Below, piece by piece: positions 1-8,621 of a stretch of DNA of 35,985 nt (its first letter is position 1; each line of letters opens with the position of its first letter). Both the position numbers and the translations under genes were made by a program. The stretch is from Pseudomonadota bacterium (GTDB taxonomy: Bacteria > Pseudomonadota > Alphaproteobacteria > Acetobacterales > Acetobacteraceae). The stretch covers positions 1 to 35,985 of the forward strand of contig JAKBAV010000013.1 in the NCBI GenBank assembly GCA_021826225.1, read 5' to 3'. The notes below the pieces were generated by a model. The model saw only the letters and a program-made list of their open reading frames with translations. It did no database searches and was not told where the DNA came from.

Positions 1-368
1 TCGCCTCCGACCACCAGCCGCGCGATGCCGATGACAAGCGCCTGCCCTTTGCCGATGCCGCACCGGGTGCCGCCGGCCTCGCGACCTTGCTCGGCGTGAC
101 TCTCGCGCAGGTCCATAACGGGTTTCTTACCCTGCCGCAGGCGCTTAGCCTGCTCACCGACAAGCCAGCGGCCTGGCTGGGGATCGAGGCCGGGGTCATC
201 GCCCGGGGCAGGCCGGCGGATTTATGCCTGTTCCATCCGGAGCGGAGCTGGTTCGTGCAGGCTGGGAAACTGCCTGGCAAGGCGCAGAACACGCCGTTTG
301 ACGGCCGCGCGCTTGAAGGTGTGGTGCTCGGCACCTGGAAAGCCGGCAGAAGGGTTTTCGGCACATGA
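1..368 (+). CDS. pyrC: Dihydroorotase, C-terminal part (5' truncated by window)
   Basis: The reading frame is open from base 3 to the TGA at 366-368, so only the last ~121 residues are present. Near the edge it reads [15 protein letters not shown], followed by a GAAGLATLL-like stretch. This is the C-terminal part of the class I dihydroorotase/amidohydrolase barrel, and the Asp of SDH corresponds to the catalytic aspartate. The end, with [11 protein letters not shown] and a downstream beta segment, is the composite-domain strand typical of cyclic amidohydrolases. The enzyme cyclises carbamoyl-aspartate to dihydroorotate in pyrimidine synthesis. Its stop overlaps the plsY start as ATGA, so plsY is probably translationally coupled. 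A non-catalytic PyrC paralogue cannot be excluded because the metal-binding N-terminal half lies outside the window. Confidence 0.85.
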   Translation, partial: ASDHQPRDADDKRLPFADAAPGAAGLATLLGVTLAQVHNGFLTLPQALSLLTDKPAAWLGIEAGVIARGRPADLCLFHPERSWFVQAGKLPGKAQNTPFDGRALEGVVLGTWKAGRRVFGT

Positions 369-967
369 CACATCTCCTCATCGCTTCATTCGCCTATCTG
401 CTGGGCAGCATCCCGTTCGGCCTGCTGCTCACCCGCATGGCGGGCCTCGGCGATATCCGCGCCATTGGCTCGGGCAATATCGGCGCCACCAACGTGCTGC
501 GGACGGGCCATAAGGGCCTCGCGGCGGCGACTTTGCTGCTCGATGGCGGCAAGGGGTTCCTCGCGGTGTTCTGGATCCAGGCCTACGGCCATGGCGGCGT
601 GGCGCTGGCGGGTCTGGCGGTGTTTCTCGGCCATCTCTTTCCCCTCTGGCTGCGGTTCAAGGGTGGCAAGGGCGTGGCGACCGGGCTTGGTGTGTTTTTC
701 GCGCTGTCCTGGCCGGTCGGCGCGCTGGCTTGCGCGGTGTGGCTGGCAACGGCGGTTTTGCTGCGTTTCTCCTCCCTCGCGGCGCTGGCGGCCTATGCCG
801 CGGCACCCATCGCGGCCTGGTTTTTCACCGGCTCGTGGAAGAATGTGGCGCTGGCGTTGGTCATTTCCGCCCTGGTGTACTGGACGCACCGCGCCAATAT
901 CGCGCGCCTGCTGAAAGGCGAGGAGCCGCGCATCGGCAAAAAGGCGGCGGCGCCCGATGCAGGCTGA
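365..967 (+). CDS. plsY: Acyl-phosphate glycerol-3-phosphate acyltransferase PlsY
   Basis: This is a 200-residue integral membrane protein of normal PlsY length. PlsY transfers the acyl group from acyl-phosphate to glycerol-3-phosphate, giving lysophosphatidic acid, the first committed step of phospholipid synthesis at the inner membrane. The family motifs are visible in order: GSIPFG at residues 14-19, GSGNIGATN at 35-43, DGGKG at 60-64, and GHLFP then FKGGKGVAT at 89-106. Several hydrophobic helices separate them. The C-terminus is a short basic cytoplasmic tail. The start overlaps the dihydroorotase stop by four bases, and the end overlaps dprA by 11 bases, indicating one transcript. Confidence 0.96.
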   Translation: MTHLLIASFAYLLGSIPFGLLLTRMAGLGDIRAIGSGNIGATNVLRTGHKGLAAATLLLDGGKGFLAVFWIQAYGHGGVALAGLAVFLGHLFPLWLRFKGGKGVATGLGVFFALSWPVGALACAVWLATAVLLRFSSLAALAAYAAAPIAAWFFTGSWKNVALALVISALVYWTHRANIARLLKGEEPRIGKKAAAPDAG

Positions 968-2066
968 TCTCGACCGGCTGCGGCTGGTCCGGACAGAGAG
1001 CGTCGGGCCGGTCACCTATCGCCGGTTGCTGGAGCGTTTCCCAAACCCCGCCGAGGCTCTGGCCGCTTTGCCCGATCTGGCGCGGATGGGCGGGCGGACG
1101 GCGCCGTTGCGCGTGCCCGCTGAAGCGGAGATCGAACGGGAAATCGCATGGCTCGCGCGCATGGGCGGCAAATTCATATTTCTGGGCGGGCCCGGCTATC
1201 CGGATTATTTGGCGGAACTGCCCGATCCGCCGCCGGCTTTGGCCGTGCTGGGCGATGTGGCGCTGCTTGCGGAAAACGCCATCGGCGTGGTCGGCGCGCG
1301 CAACGCCTCGGCCGGGGGGCTGCGCTTTACCGAGCAACTCGCCTCGGAACTGGCGGCGGCGCGGATCGCCGTCGTCTCCGGCCTGGCGCGCGGCATCGAT
1401 GCCGCGGCGCATGAGGGCGCGATGCGGACGGGCAGAACCATCGCCGTGATCGCCGGCGGGCTGGACCAACCCTACCCGCCGGAAAACGCCGCGCTGCAGC
1501 GGCGCATTGCCGAAAATGGCGCCGTGGTGGCGGAAGCACCGCTCGGCACCGCGCCGCTCGCTCGGCATTTTCCCAAGCGCAACCGCATCATCGCCGGGCT
1601 GTCGCTGGGGCTGGTCGTCATCGAGGCCGCCGCCCGTTCCGGCTCGCTGCTCACCGCGCGCCTGGCCAATGAGGCCGGGCGGGAGATTTTCGCCGTGCCC
1701 GGCGCCCCGCTCGACCCGCGCTCCAAAGGCGGCAACGAGCTGATCCGCCAGGGCGCGCATCTCACGGAAAGCATCGCCGATATTCTGGCCGCCTGGCCGG
1801 GCGGTATCGGCCCGCGCGCCCGGCGCCTGCCCGGCTTCCGCGAGGCCCGCGCCCCACTCGCAGCGCCCGACACCGAGGCTGATCTCGCCGCCGCCCGCCG
1901 CGCCGTGCCCGCCCTGCTGGGTGAAAATGGCGAGGATGTTGACGAGTTGGCGCGGCGCTGCCAGTTGTCGATGGCCGCCATGCAGGCGGTTATCCTGGAG
2001 CTGGAGCTTGGCGGTCTGGTGGAATACCTGCCCGGCGGCAGGGTAGTGCCAGCCACGACCGCCTGA
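957..2066 (+). CDS. dprA: DNA processing protein DprA (Smf)
   Basis: This 369-residue protein is a DNA-processing protein of the DprA/Smf family, which binds incoming single-stranded DNA and loads RecA during natural transformation. An N-terminal helical region (about 1-70) is followed by the Rossmann-like DprA core. That core shows VVGARNAS at 111-118, SGLARGID at 141-148, and RNRIIAGLS with the SGSLLTA motif near 208-234. A C-terminal winged helix, the optional DprA C-terminal domain, spans about 322-365. The ATG lies 11 bases inside plsY; this start keeps the normal N-terminus. The plsY-dprA-topA order is common in alphaproteobacteria. Presence of dprA alone does not show competence. Confidence 0.95.
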   Translation: MQADLDRLRLVRTESVGPVTYRRLLERFPNPAEALAALPDLARMGGRTAPLRVPAEAEIEREIAWLARMGGKFIFLGGPGYPDYLAELPDPPPALAVLGDVALLAENAIGVVGARNASAGGLRFTEQLASELAAARIAVVSGLARGIDAAAHEGAMRTGRTIAVIAGGLDQPYPPENAALQRRIAENGAVVAEAPLGTAPLARHFPKRNRIIAGLSLGLVVIEAAARSGSLLTARLANEAGREIFAVPGAPLDPRSKGGNELIRQGAHLTESIADILAAWPGGIGPRARRLPGFREARAPLAAPDTEADLAAARRAVPALLGENGEDVDELARRCQLSMAAMQAVILELELGGLVEYLPGGRVVPATTA

Positions 2067-2126
2067 AAACACCCTGAGACGCGCTTCTAGTTACGGCTTA
2101 TAGTTACGAATGAATGGAACGGCTCC

Positions 2127-4823
2127 TTGACTGATATTGTCGTCGTCGAATCACCCTCCAAAGCCAAGACCATCAACAAATATCTGGGTGATCAGTTCAA
2201 GGTTCTGGCGAGTTTCGGGCATGTGCGTGACCTTCCCGCGAAAGACGGCTCTGTGCGTCCGGACGAGGATTTCGCCATGGACTGGATCGCCGATGACCGT
2301 GGCGCCAAGCAGCTCGGCGAGATCGCCCGGGCGCTCAAGGGTGCCAAAATTCTGTATCTGGCGACCGACCCTGACCGCGAGGGCGAGGCGATTTCCTGGC
2401 ATGTGCAGGCCATGCTGGAAGAGAAGCATGCCTTGAAAGGGATTAAGGTCGAGCGCGTCACCTTCAACGAGATTACCAAGACCGCCGTGAAATTCGCCAT
2501 GGCGCATCCGCGCCAGCTCGATATGCCGCTGATCGAGGCGTATCTGGCACGCCGGGCGCTGGATTATCTGGTCGGCTTTACCCTTTCGCCCGTATTATGG
2601 CGCAAGCTCCCCGGCAGCCGCTCGGCGGGCCGTGTGCAATCCGTGGCGTTGCGGCTGGTCTGTGAGCGCGAGGCGGAAATCGAGATTTTCCGGCCGCGCG
2701 AATACTGGACGGTGGAAGCCACGATGCTGACCCCCGTAGGCGCCCCCTACCCTGCCCGGCTCACCCATTACCAGGGCAAAAAACTCGAGCAGTTCGACCT
2801 CAACGACGCGACCAAGGCGCAGGCGGCGCGCGCCGCCGTGCTGGCGGGCAAATTCTCAGCCGGGGCCGTCGAGAAAAAGCGGAGCAAGCGCAACCCGCCG
2901 CCGCCCTTCATCACCTCGACCCTGCAGCAGGAAGCCAGCCGCAAGCTGGGACTCTCCTCGCAACAGACCATGCGCCTCGCCCAGCAGCTCTATGAGGGTG
3001 TGGAGATTGGCGGCGAGACGGTGGGGCTCATCACCTATATGCGGACTGATGGCGTCACTATCGCCAAGGAGGCGGTCGAGGCCATGCGCGGGCGCATCCG
3101 TAGCGAGTTCGGCGACCAGTACGTGCCGTTCGCGCCGCGCGAATACCAGAGCAAAGTGAAAAACGCGCAGGAAGCGCATGAGGCGATCCGCCCGACCGAT
3201 ATCGACCTGACTCCCGCCAAAGTCGCAAAAATGCTGTCCGGCGAGCAGGCGAAGCTTTACGAGCTGATCTACAAACGCGCTCTGGCCTGCCAGATGTCCG
3301 CCGCCGAGCTGGACCAGACCGCCGTGGACCTGACAGACGGCAAGGGCCAGACACTGCGTGCCACCGGCTCCGTGCTGGCCTTCGATGGCTTCCTCAAACT
3401 CTACCATGAGGATCAGGACGAGCCATCCGAGGATGAGGATGGCCGCATTCTTCCGCCCATCGCCAAGGGCGATCCGGCAAAAACCCGCGACGTTGCCGCC
3501 AACCAGCATTTCACCCAGCCGCCGCCGCGCTATTCGGAAGCCAGCCTGGTGAAGAAAATGGAGGAACTCGGCATCGGCCGGCCCTCGACCTATGCTTCTA
3601 TTCTGTCGGTGCTGCGCGACCGCAATTATGTCCGCATGGAAGCCAAGCGCTTCATCCCCGAGGATCGCGGCCGGCTTGTTACCGCCTTCCTCACCAGCTT
3701 TTTCGGCCATTACGTCGATACCGGGTTTACCGCCGGGCTGGAGGACCAGCTCGACCAGGTCGCCGAGGGCAATGCCAACTGGCGCCAGGTGCTGCGCGAT
3801 TTCTGGGAGGGTTTTTCCTCCGCCGTGGCGCAGACCAAGGAATTAAAAATTTCCGATGTCATCGATGCGCTCGACGCCGATCTCGGCCCGCATTTCTTTC
3901 CCATCCGGGAGGATGGCACCGACCCCCGGGTATGTACCGCCTGCGGTACGGGCCGGCTGGGGCTGAAGCTCGGCCGGTTTGGCAGCTTTATCGGCTGCTC
4001 GAATTACCCGGCCTGCCAGTATACCCGCAAACTCGCGGTGGATGGCGGCGACAACCCGGAAGACAGCCTGAAGGATGGCATGCGGGTACTGGGCCAGGAC
4101 CCCACCACCGGCGAGGACATCACGCTGCGGCGCGGGCCTTACGGGCTGTACGTGCAGCAGGGCGAGCCCGACCCGGCCGATAAGAAGGCCAAGCCGAAAC
4201 GCGCCTCGCTGGCGCGCGGCATGGAGGGTGAGACGCTGGCGCTGGACGATGCGCTGGGGCTGCTCGCATTGCCGCGCCTGGTTGGCCTGCATCCCGAGAC
4301 AGGGCAGAAGATCGAGGCGAATCTCGGCCGGTTCGGCCCTTACGTGAAAATGGGCGCGCTGTTCGCCTCGCTGGAGCGCGATGATTCGGTGCTGCATCTG
4401 GGCATGAACCGGGCCATGGAGCTGATCGCCAAGAAGCAGGATTCCGTGAAAAGCCTGGGCGCGCACCCCAAGGATGGCACCGAGGTGCTGGTACGCAAGG
4501 GCCGGTTCGGGCCCTACGCGCAATGGGGCAATACCGTCGCCAACCTGCCGCGCGGCGTAGAGATGGGCGAGATGACTCTGGATGCGGCCATTGCGCTGCT
4601 GGCCGAGAAGGGCAAGACCCTGGCGCCGAAAGGCAAAAAGGGTGCGAAAAAGCCGGCCGCCAGGGCGAAACCCGCCGCCAAGCCCGCAGCCAAAACCCTG
4701 CCAAAAGCCCTGCCAAAAGCCGTGCCTGATAAGCCGGCAGCCAAGGCCGCGGTTAAAAAACCGGCGGCCAAGGTTAAAGCCGCCGCCAAGGCGAAACCAA
4801 AGGCCAAGGCCAAAACGGCATAG
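2127..4823 (+). CDS. topA: DNA topoisomerase I
   Basis: This is an 898-residue type IA topoisomerase that relaxes negative supercoils by single-strand passage. The Toprim domain at the N-terminus carries Glu8 (VVES) and the acidic DPDREGEAIS motif at 81-90. The catalytic tyrosine is Tyr304 in ITYMRTDG. An acidic insert lies near 427-438. The C-terminal region has one four-cysteine zinc ribbon (Cys603, 606, 624, 630) and then three Toprim-C repeats of the type GPY/FGPYV. From about residue 829 to the end it is a lysine-, alanine- and proline-rich tail, histone-H1-like in composition. The start is TTG, chosen because MTDIVVVES is the conserved N-terminus; the ribosome binding site is weak. Two copies of TAGTTACG lie upstream. 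Confidence 0.97.
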   Translation: MTDIVVVESPSKAKTINKYLGDQFKVLASFGHVRDLPAKDGSVRPDEDFAMDWIADDRGAKQLGEIARALKGAKILYLATDPDREGEAISWHVQAMLEEKHALKGIKVERVTFNEITKTAVKFAMAHPRQLDMPLIEAYLARRALDYLVGFTLSPVLWRKLPGSRSAGRVQSVALRLVCEREAEIEIFRPREYWTVEATMLTPVGAPYPARLTHYQGKKLEQFDLNDATKAQAARAAVLAGKFSAGAVEKKRSKRNPPPPFITSTLQQEASRKLGLSSQQTMRLAQQLYEGVEIGGETVGLITYMRTDGVTIAKEAVEAMRGRIRSEFGDQYVPFAPREYQSKVKNAQEAHEAIRPTDIDLTPAKVAKMLSGEQAKLYELIYKRALACQMSAAELDQTAVDLTDGKGQTLRATGSVLAFDGFLKLYHEDQDEPSEDEDGRILPPIAKGDPAKTRDVAANQHFTQPPPRYSEASLVKKMEELGIGRPSTYASILSVLRDRNYVRMEAKRFIPEDRGRLVTAFLTSFFGHYVDTGFTAGLEDQLDQVAEGNANWRQVLRDFWEGFSSAVAQTKELKISDVIDALDADLGPHFFPIREDGTDPRVCTACGTGRLGLKLGRFGSFIGCSNYPACQYTRKLAVDGGDNPEDSLKDGMRVLGQDPTTGEDITLRRGPYGLYVQQGEPDPADKKAKPKRASLARGMEGETLALDDALGLLALPRLVGLHPETGQKIEANLGRFGPYVKMGALFASLERDDSVLHLGMNRAMELIAKKQDSVKSLGAHPKDGTEVLVRKGRFGPYAQWGNTVANLPRGVEMGEMTLDAAIALLAEKGKTLAPKGKKGAKKPAARAKPAAKPAAKTLPKALPKAVPDKPAAKAAVKKPAAKVKAAAKAKPKAKAKTA

Positions 4824-4861
4824 CGCCGCGGCAGCCCGCCGGAGCACGAGGGAGCGAAAGA

Positions 4862-5725
4862 ATGAACAAGGCAGAGCCACGCGTCGCCGTTATTACCGGC
4901 GCCAGTTCAGGCCTTGGCAAGGAGACCGCGAAGGCTCTGGCAGCGCAGGGCTGGCGGGTGATCGCCATTGGCCGCAACCCGGCCCGCACGGAAGCCGCCG
5001 CCGCCGAGATCCGCGCCGCCGCGCAGAATGCTCAGATCGATGTGCTGCGCGCCGATCTGGCGCTACTGGCCGATGCACGCCGCGTGGCCGGCGAGATCGC
5101 GGCGCTGACAGACCGCATCGACGTGCTGCTCAACAATGCCGGCGGCATGGCGCATGAGAAGGTGATTACGGCGGAAGGCTTCGAGGAAAATTTCGCGAGC
5201 AATCATCTCGGGCCGTTTCTGCTCACAACGCTCTTGCTGCCTCAGCTGCGCAAGGCCGCCGCCACCGCGCCGGCCGGGTCGGTACGCATCATCAACACCT
5301 CGTCGGATGCCAGCGAGATGATCCCCGGACTCAACTTTGATGACCTGCAAAACCTCGGCAATTACAGTTTCGGCGCCGCCTATTGCAGCGGCAAGCTCGC
5401 CAATGTGCTGTTCGCGCACGGTTTGGCGCGGCGCCTCGCGGCCGATGGCATAGTGGCGCATGCGTTGCATCCCGGCACCGTCATGTCCAACTTCTTCGAG
5501 CATGCGCCAGAAACCACACTGAACTACATCAAGCAGCAGCAGCAGCTCACGCCGGTGCAGGGCGCGGATGCGCTGATCTGGCTGGCAACGGCGGAGGAGC
5601 CGGGCCGCAGCAGCGGCGGCTATTACCATAAGCGCGAACCGCACGCAGCCAATCCGTTCGTAACCGATGCGAATGCCGACAGATTGTGGGCGGAAAGTGA
5701 GAAACTGACTGGCGCCAGGATATAA
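4862..5725 (+). CDS. Short-chain dehydrogenase/reductase, retinol-dehydrogenase-like
   Basis: This is a 287-residue classical SDR. The cofactor motif TGASSGLG is at 12-19, NNAGG at 91-95, the catalytic Ser near 147-148, and YCSGK places Tyr174 and Lys178. Arg38 after the second strand suggests NADP(H) preference, which is an inference. The sequence after the active site resembles the retinol dehydrogenase/WW-domain oxidoreductase-like group, whose bacterial members have mostly unknown substrates. A good ribosome binding site (GAGGGA) precedes the ATG. It lies 38 bases downstream of topA; many alphaproteobacteria have rnr at this place instead. A weak hairpin (TTGCCT at 5761-5766, AGGCAA at 5773-5778) follows the gene. 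Confidence 0.85.
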   Translation: MNKAEPRVAVITGASSGLGKETAKALAAQGWRVIAIGRNPARTEAAAAEIRAAAQNAQIDVLRADLALLADARRVAGEIAALTDRIDVLLNNAGGMAHEKVITAEGFEENFASNHLGPFLLTTLLLPQLRKAAATAPAGSVRIINTSSDASEMIPGLNFDDLQNLGNYSFGAAYCSGKLANVLFAHGLARRLAADGIVAHALHPGTVMSNFFEHAPETTLNYIKQQQQLTPVQGADALIWLATAEEPGRSSGGYYHKREPHAANPFVTDANADRLWAESEKLTGARI

Positions 5726-5820
5726 TGGTGGCGGAATACCGCTAACAACCGAAACAGGTCTTGCCTGCGCGAAGGCAACGTGATGTTGTCATGACGAAAA
5801 CATTACCGGCAGGACATATC

Positions 5821-6228
5821 ATGAGCCTCAGAGTCTTTTCATTGCCGCTTTGCCTGCTGCTGGGCCTGAGCAGTTGCGCGACGATATTGAATGGCACCAC
5901 TGAAACGGTGGCGGTCAGCACCACGCCCAATGCTGGCGCGCAATGTGATCTGAGCAACAATAAAGGCTCATGGGACGTGACGACGCCGGGCTCGGTGATT
6001 GTACATCGCTCCGGCGGGCCGCTCGATGTGAAATGTACGGCATCGGGCTATCTGCCTGTCGATGAACCTGTGGTTTCCACGACCGATAATGATGTCTATG
6101 GCAATATTCTGCTCGGCGGCGGCCTGGGTGCCACCGTCGATACAGTCAATGGGTCAGCCTGGGGCTACCCGCAGAACATTACGGTAACGATGCAGCCGGT
6201 CTTGGCCCATACCGTGGCAACCAACTGA
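5821..6228 (+). CDS. Small lipoprotein, PEGA-like
   Basis: This is a 135-residue protein with a lipoprotein signal peptide: a hydrophobic stretch (SLPLCLLLGL) and lipobox LSSC with Cys19 as the acylated residue. After it comes the pattern CATILNGTTETVAVSTTPNAG, typical of small alphaproteobacterial lipoproteins with a beta-sandwich, PEGA-like fold. Such proteins are usually anchored to the outer or inner membrane; no enzymatic motif is visible. The frame is open upstream to a TTG at 5761 and an ATG at 5791. I chose the ATG at 5821 because GGCAGGA lies just before it and it gives a proper signal peptide. It converges on another small lipoprotein gene, with a terminator between them. Confidence 0.75.
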   Translation: MSLRVFSLPLCLLLGLSSCATILNGTTETVAVSTTPNAGAQCDLSNNKGSWDVTTPGSVIVHRSGGPLDVKCTASGYLPVDEPVVSTTDNDVYGNILLGGGLGATVDTVNGSAWGYPQNITVTMQPVLAHTVATN

Positions 6229-6274
6229 ACGGCGCCGCGTGTTTGAAGGGCGCGTCCATTGGGCGCGCCGTTTT
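6228..6274. terminator. Terminator between convergent lipoprotein genes
   Basis: GGCGCG at 6249-6254 pairs with CGCGCC at 6264-6269, followed by TTTT at 6271-6274. An alternative, longer-range stem uses AACGGCGC at 6228-6235 and GCGCCGTT at 6265-6272. The two stems are mutually exclusive. Placement directly between two converging stop codons supports a transcription stop for the + strand gene. Confidence 0.65.
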
Positions 6275-6276
6275 CG

Positions 6277-6714
6277 TCAGTTGTTGCTGAGGGGAACCGG
6301 CGTCATGTCCTGCATCATCCCCGCACCCTGATCAGGGCCCATGCTCTGAATAGAGGCACAGGTCACGATATCGGGCTGGACCAGAAAATAATAATCCTTT
6401 CCGGTCGTGAAATTTTCCTCCACGTCTTCGGTCTGGACAATCGGCAGCAGGCCGCCGAAGCATTTCATTTCGATGGTATGTGTGCCGGGGGGCACCGGGA
6501 AACTACCGACCTGACCGCTACGAATATCGAAAATATTCTGGCCGTCATAGGCGATGCGAAAGGCAATCCCCACGCCCATGATCGAGGACACGCGCAAGAC
6601 GTGGACATTGGCCGCGGCGGCCTGCGTGGTGACCGGTAAAGTGCCGATCTGGCCGGAGGCACAGCCGCTCAGACCAAGGGTGGTGGCGGCGAGAAGCGCA
6701 ACAGGTAGCTTCAT
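6277..6714 (-). CDS. Small lipoprotein of unknown function
   Basis: This 145-residue protein begins with a lipoprotein signal (MKLPVALLAATTLGLSGC) whose lipobox LSGC gives Cys18. The mature part contains an alternation of beta strands and a VPPGTHTIEMKCFGG segment. This resembles DUF2846/PEGA-type lipoproteins, which present a carbohydrate-binding-like beta fold at the membrane; the assignment is tentative. No catalytic motif is visible. It converges with the other lipoprotein gene, and both share a strand ending in (D/E)-x-K-C, so they may be distant structural relatives. Upstream is 270 bases of intergenic DNA shared with the divergent gene at 6985. Confidence 0.7.
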   Translation of the reverse strand: MKLPVALLAATTLGLSGCASGQIGTLPVTTQAAAANVHVLRVSSIMGVGIAFRIAYDGQNIFDIRSGQVGSFPVPPGTHTIEMKCFGGLLPIVQTEDVEENFTTGKDYYFLVQPDIVTCASIQSMGPDQGAGMMQDMTPVPLSNN

Positions 6715-6862
6715 GGCAATTTCCTTCAGGGCGATGCGGCGGCCGGATGTTCAGCGGAACAACATAAACTTCCCGTAATGTTCATACCCGGTGCAGGCAA
6801 GGGGGTGGAGGGAATTTTTCATCAGCCCAGAACTCCGTTATGCTGGATTTAGGGGCATTATT

Positions 6863-6886
6863 ATGCGGATCGGCCGTGATCCGCAT
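6863..6886. repeat. Perfect inverted repeat in divergent intergenic region
   Basis: ATGCGGATC at 6863-6871 and GATCCGCAT at 6878-6886 are exact reverse complements with a six-base spacer, extended by GGCAT before and GCC after. It lies about 100 bases upstream of the gene at 6985 and about 150 bases upstream of the divergent lipoprotein gene. It could be a regulator site or an RNA hairpin. The rest of 6715-6984 shows no gene. Confidence 0.5.
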
Positions 6887-6984
6887 GCCCCGCCCCGCCC
6901 CGGCCTTGCCAATACCCCGCAGGCTCTGCCGTTATAGGGAGACCGCCTGCAATGGCGGACCAAAAATAGCGGAGGAGGATTTGC

Positions 6985-8028
6985 ATGGCCATCGATCTGA
7001 CGGGCGGACTTCCCCCGGAACGCGACTATTTTTTCGGGCAGAAGCCGGGACCGGAAATACGCGATGCGGCCAATATCTGGCTGGAAGAGGAAAACGGCGC
7101 GTTTGCCATGCGCATCGGTGTGGAGGCTCTCGCTGAAACCTGGGATGCTCACGAATATTGGCTCGATATCTGTTATCCCGATGGCCGTGTCATCAGCGGC
7201 CGGGAAACCACCACATCGCATCCCGCCATCGGCCCTGAGGGCAAGCCGACCATCCTCGGCACCGGCCCGCTGGAATTTCGCTGCATCGCGCCGTTCAAGC
7301 ATTGGCGGGTGACGTTCAGCCCGCATGCGGTTACCGAACTCACGGCGCGGCAATTGATCGAGGATGTCTATCCCGCGCAGCCGCCGTTGCGGAATGTGGC
7401 GTTCGAGATCGATTATTATCCGGTGGTGCCACCGCTGATCTCGGGCACGCTGACCGAGGATTCCAGGCAGATCATGAGCGGCGAGCAGGGCAGTTTCATC
7501 AGCCCGCGCTTCGAGCAGCTCTGCCGGGCGGAAGGGTTTTTGGAAATTGACGGCGTGCGCCGAACGTTCAAGGCGAATGTGCTGCGCATCAAACGCCAGG
7601 GCGTGCGTAAATTCGAGGGGTTCTGGGGGCATTGCTGGCAATCCGCTCTGTTCCCCAGCGGCCGCGCTTTTGGCATCAACGTGTTTCCGCCCCGTGCCGA
7701 TGGCAAGCCAAGTTTCAATGAAGGCTTCATCTACGATGGCAATGGCGTGCTGAAGCCCGCCCGCGCCGTGGAGATGCCGTGGCTGAGAAAACTCCACGAG
7801 AAGGGCGAGCATGTGCCGCTGGTGCTGGAAACGGCCGATGGTCTGGTGCGGATCGATGGCACAACCTTTATCAATTGCCGCTCGCGCAGCACGGCCAGCG
7901 GCAGCGGTACCGTGCTGCCCGCCACCTGGCCGGTGGTGCAGCAGGCCCACGCCACTTACAACTGGGATGGCGAGACCGCGACCGGCATGATCGAGCGTTC
8001 CACCTTCCGCCACGAAATGGAATTATAA
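6985..8028 (+). CDS. Uncharacterised 347-residue beta-rich protein (DUF7064-like)
   Basis: This is a soluble 347-residue protein without signal peptide or membrane segment and with no catalytic motif I recognise. It is rich in Trp, Phe and Gly and in short strands. The segment GFWGHCWQSALFPSGRAFG (about residues 213-231) looks like a family of uncharacterised proteins (DUF7064/DUF7065-type) with a lipocalin-like, CrtC-related fold. Members often sit near lipid, terpenoid or steroid metabolism. That assignment is from memory of the pattern and is not firm. A strong ribosome binding site (GGAGGAGG) precedes the ATG. A MAPEG-like membrane protein follows 117 bases downstream. Confidence 0.6.
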   Translation: MAIDLTGGLPPERDYFFGQKPGPEIRDAANIWLEEENGAFAMRIGVEALAETWDAHEYWLDICYPDGRVISGRETTTSHPAIGPEGKPTILGTGPLEFRCIAPFKHWRVTFSPHAVTELTARQLIEDVYPAQPPLRNVAFEIDYYPVVPPLISGTLTEDSRQIMSGEQGSFISPRFEQLCRAEGFLEIDGVRRTFKANVLRIKRQGVRKFEGFWGHCWQSALFPSGRAFGINVFPPRADGKPSFNEGFIYDGNGVLKPARAVEMPWLRKLHEKGEHVPLVLETADGLVRIDGTTFINCRSRSTASGSGTVLPATWPVVQQAHATYNWDGETATGMIERSTFRHEMEL

Positions 8029-8145
8029 CACCGCGCCGGAAACCGCCGCCCGGCTCTTGCTTGCCCCCATGGCTTTCATGTTAAGCCTGTTGCCAGACCG
8101 GGCCTATCCGGCGGCATGGGAGTGCAAAAATTGCAAGACATACAC

Positions 8146-8517
8146 ATGGTCATCCTGACGGCGGGAATTCTCGGCCTGATTTTCTTCGCCCTTACCTGCT
8201 GGGTGGTGGCGGAACGCAACAAGACCAAGCAGATGCTGGGCGATGGCGGCCGTAAGGAGCTTGAAGTCGCCATCCGCGCGCACGCCAATTTTGCCGAATT
8301 CGTGCCGCTGATCCTGATTCTCATGGCCTTTATCGCCGGCCAGAATATCAGCCCCGGCTTCCTGGCGGTGCTGTGCGGTGCCCTGGTACTGGCGCGCATA
8401 CTGCATCCGTTGGGTATCCGCATCCTCAAGCCCAACGTGCCGCGGGCCGTGGGTGCCACGCTCACCTGGCTTGTCCTGCTCGCCTGCAGCATCTCGGCGA
8501 TCATTCTGAGCATTTAG
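8146..8517 (+). CDS. MAPEG family membrane protein
   Basis: This is a small four-helix membrane protein. The sequence LEVAIRAHANFAEFVPLIL after the first helix is the MAPEG signature (membrane-associated proteins in eicosanoid and glutathione metabolism), closest to the bacterial YecN-type members. It has hydrophobic segments near the N-terminus (ILTAGILGLIFFALTCW), in the middle, and a final helix (LTWLVLLACSISAIIL). Bacterial members may have glutathione transferase or peroxidase activity, but most are uncharacterised. The start is uncertain: ATG 8116, TTG 8131 (with GGGAG suitably spaced upstream) and ATG 8146 are in frame. I give 8146 by comparison with YecN-type N-termini. Confidence 0.75.
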   Translation: MVILTAGILGLIFFALTCWVVAERNKTKQMLGDGGRKELEVAIRAHANFAEFVPLILILMAFIAGQNISPGFLAVLCGALVLARILHPLGIRILKPNVPRAVGATLTWLVLLACSISAIILSI

Positions 8518-8529
8518 CTGGATCCGGTT

Positions 8530-8550
8530 GGGGCGGCGTGGCGCCGCCCC
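8530..8550 (+). terminator. GC-rich terminator hairpin after MAPEG gene
   Basis: GGGGCGGCG (8530-8538) and CGCCGCCCC (8542-8550) form a perfect nine-base-pair stem with a three-base loop, 12 bases after the stop codon. The following ATTCG is a poor T-tract, so termination may be partial or need Rho. Confidence 0.6.
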
Positions 8551-8621
8551 ATTCGTCAGGTTAAAACCCGGTTGCGATTTTGTGCATGGTCTTCGCGCAC
8601 GGAATATGCTCTTACCCGGCA

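Noticed and set aside
2856-4880. Two long minus-strand open frames inside topA
   Set aside because: They are shadows of topA; the opposite frame carries all topoisomerase motifs.
5761-5778. Terminator hairpin after the SDR gene (TTGCCT/AGGCAA)
   Set aside because: The stem is only six base pairs with no T-tract, and it lies just before the next ribosome binding site, so it is not listed as a terminator.
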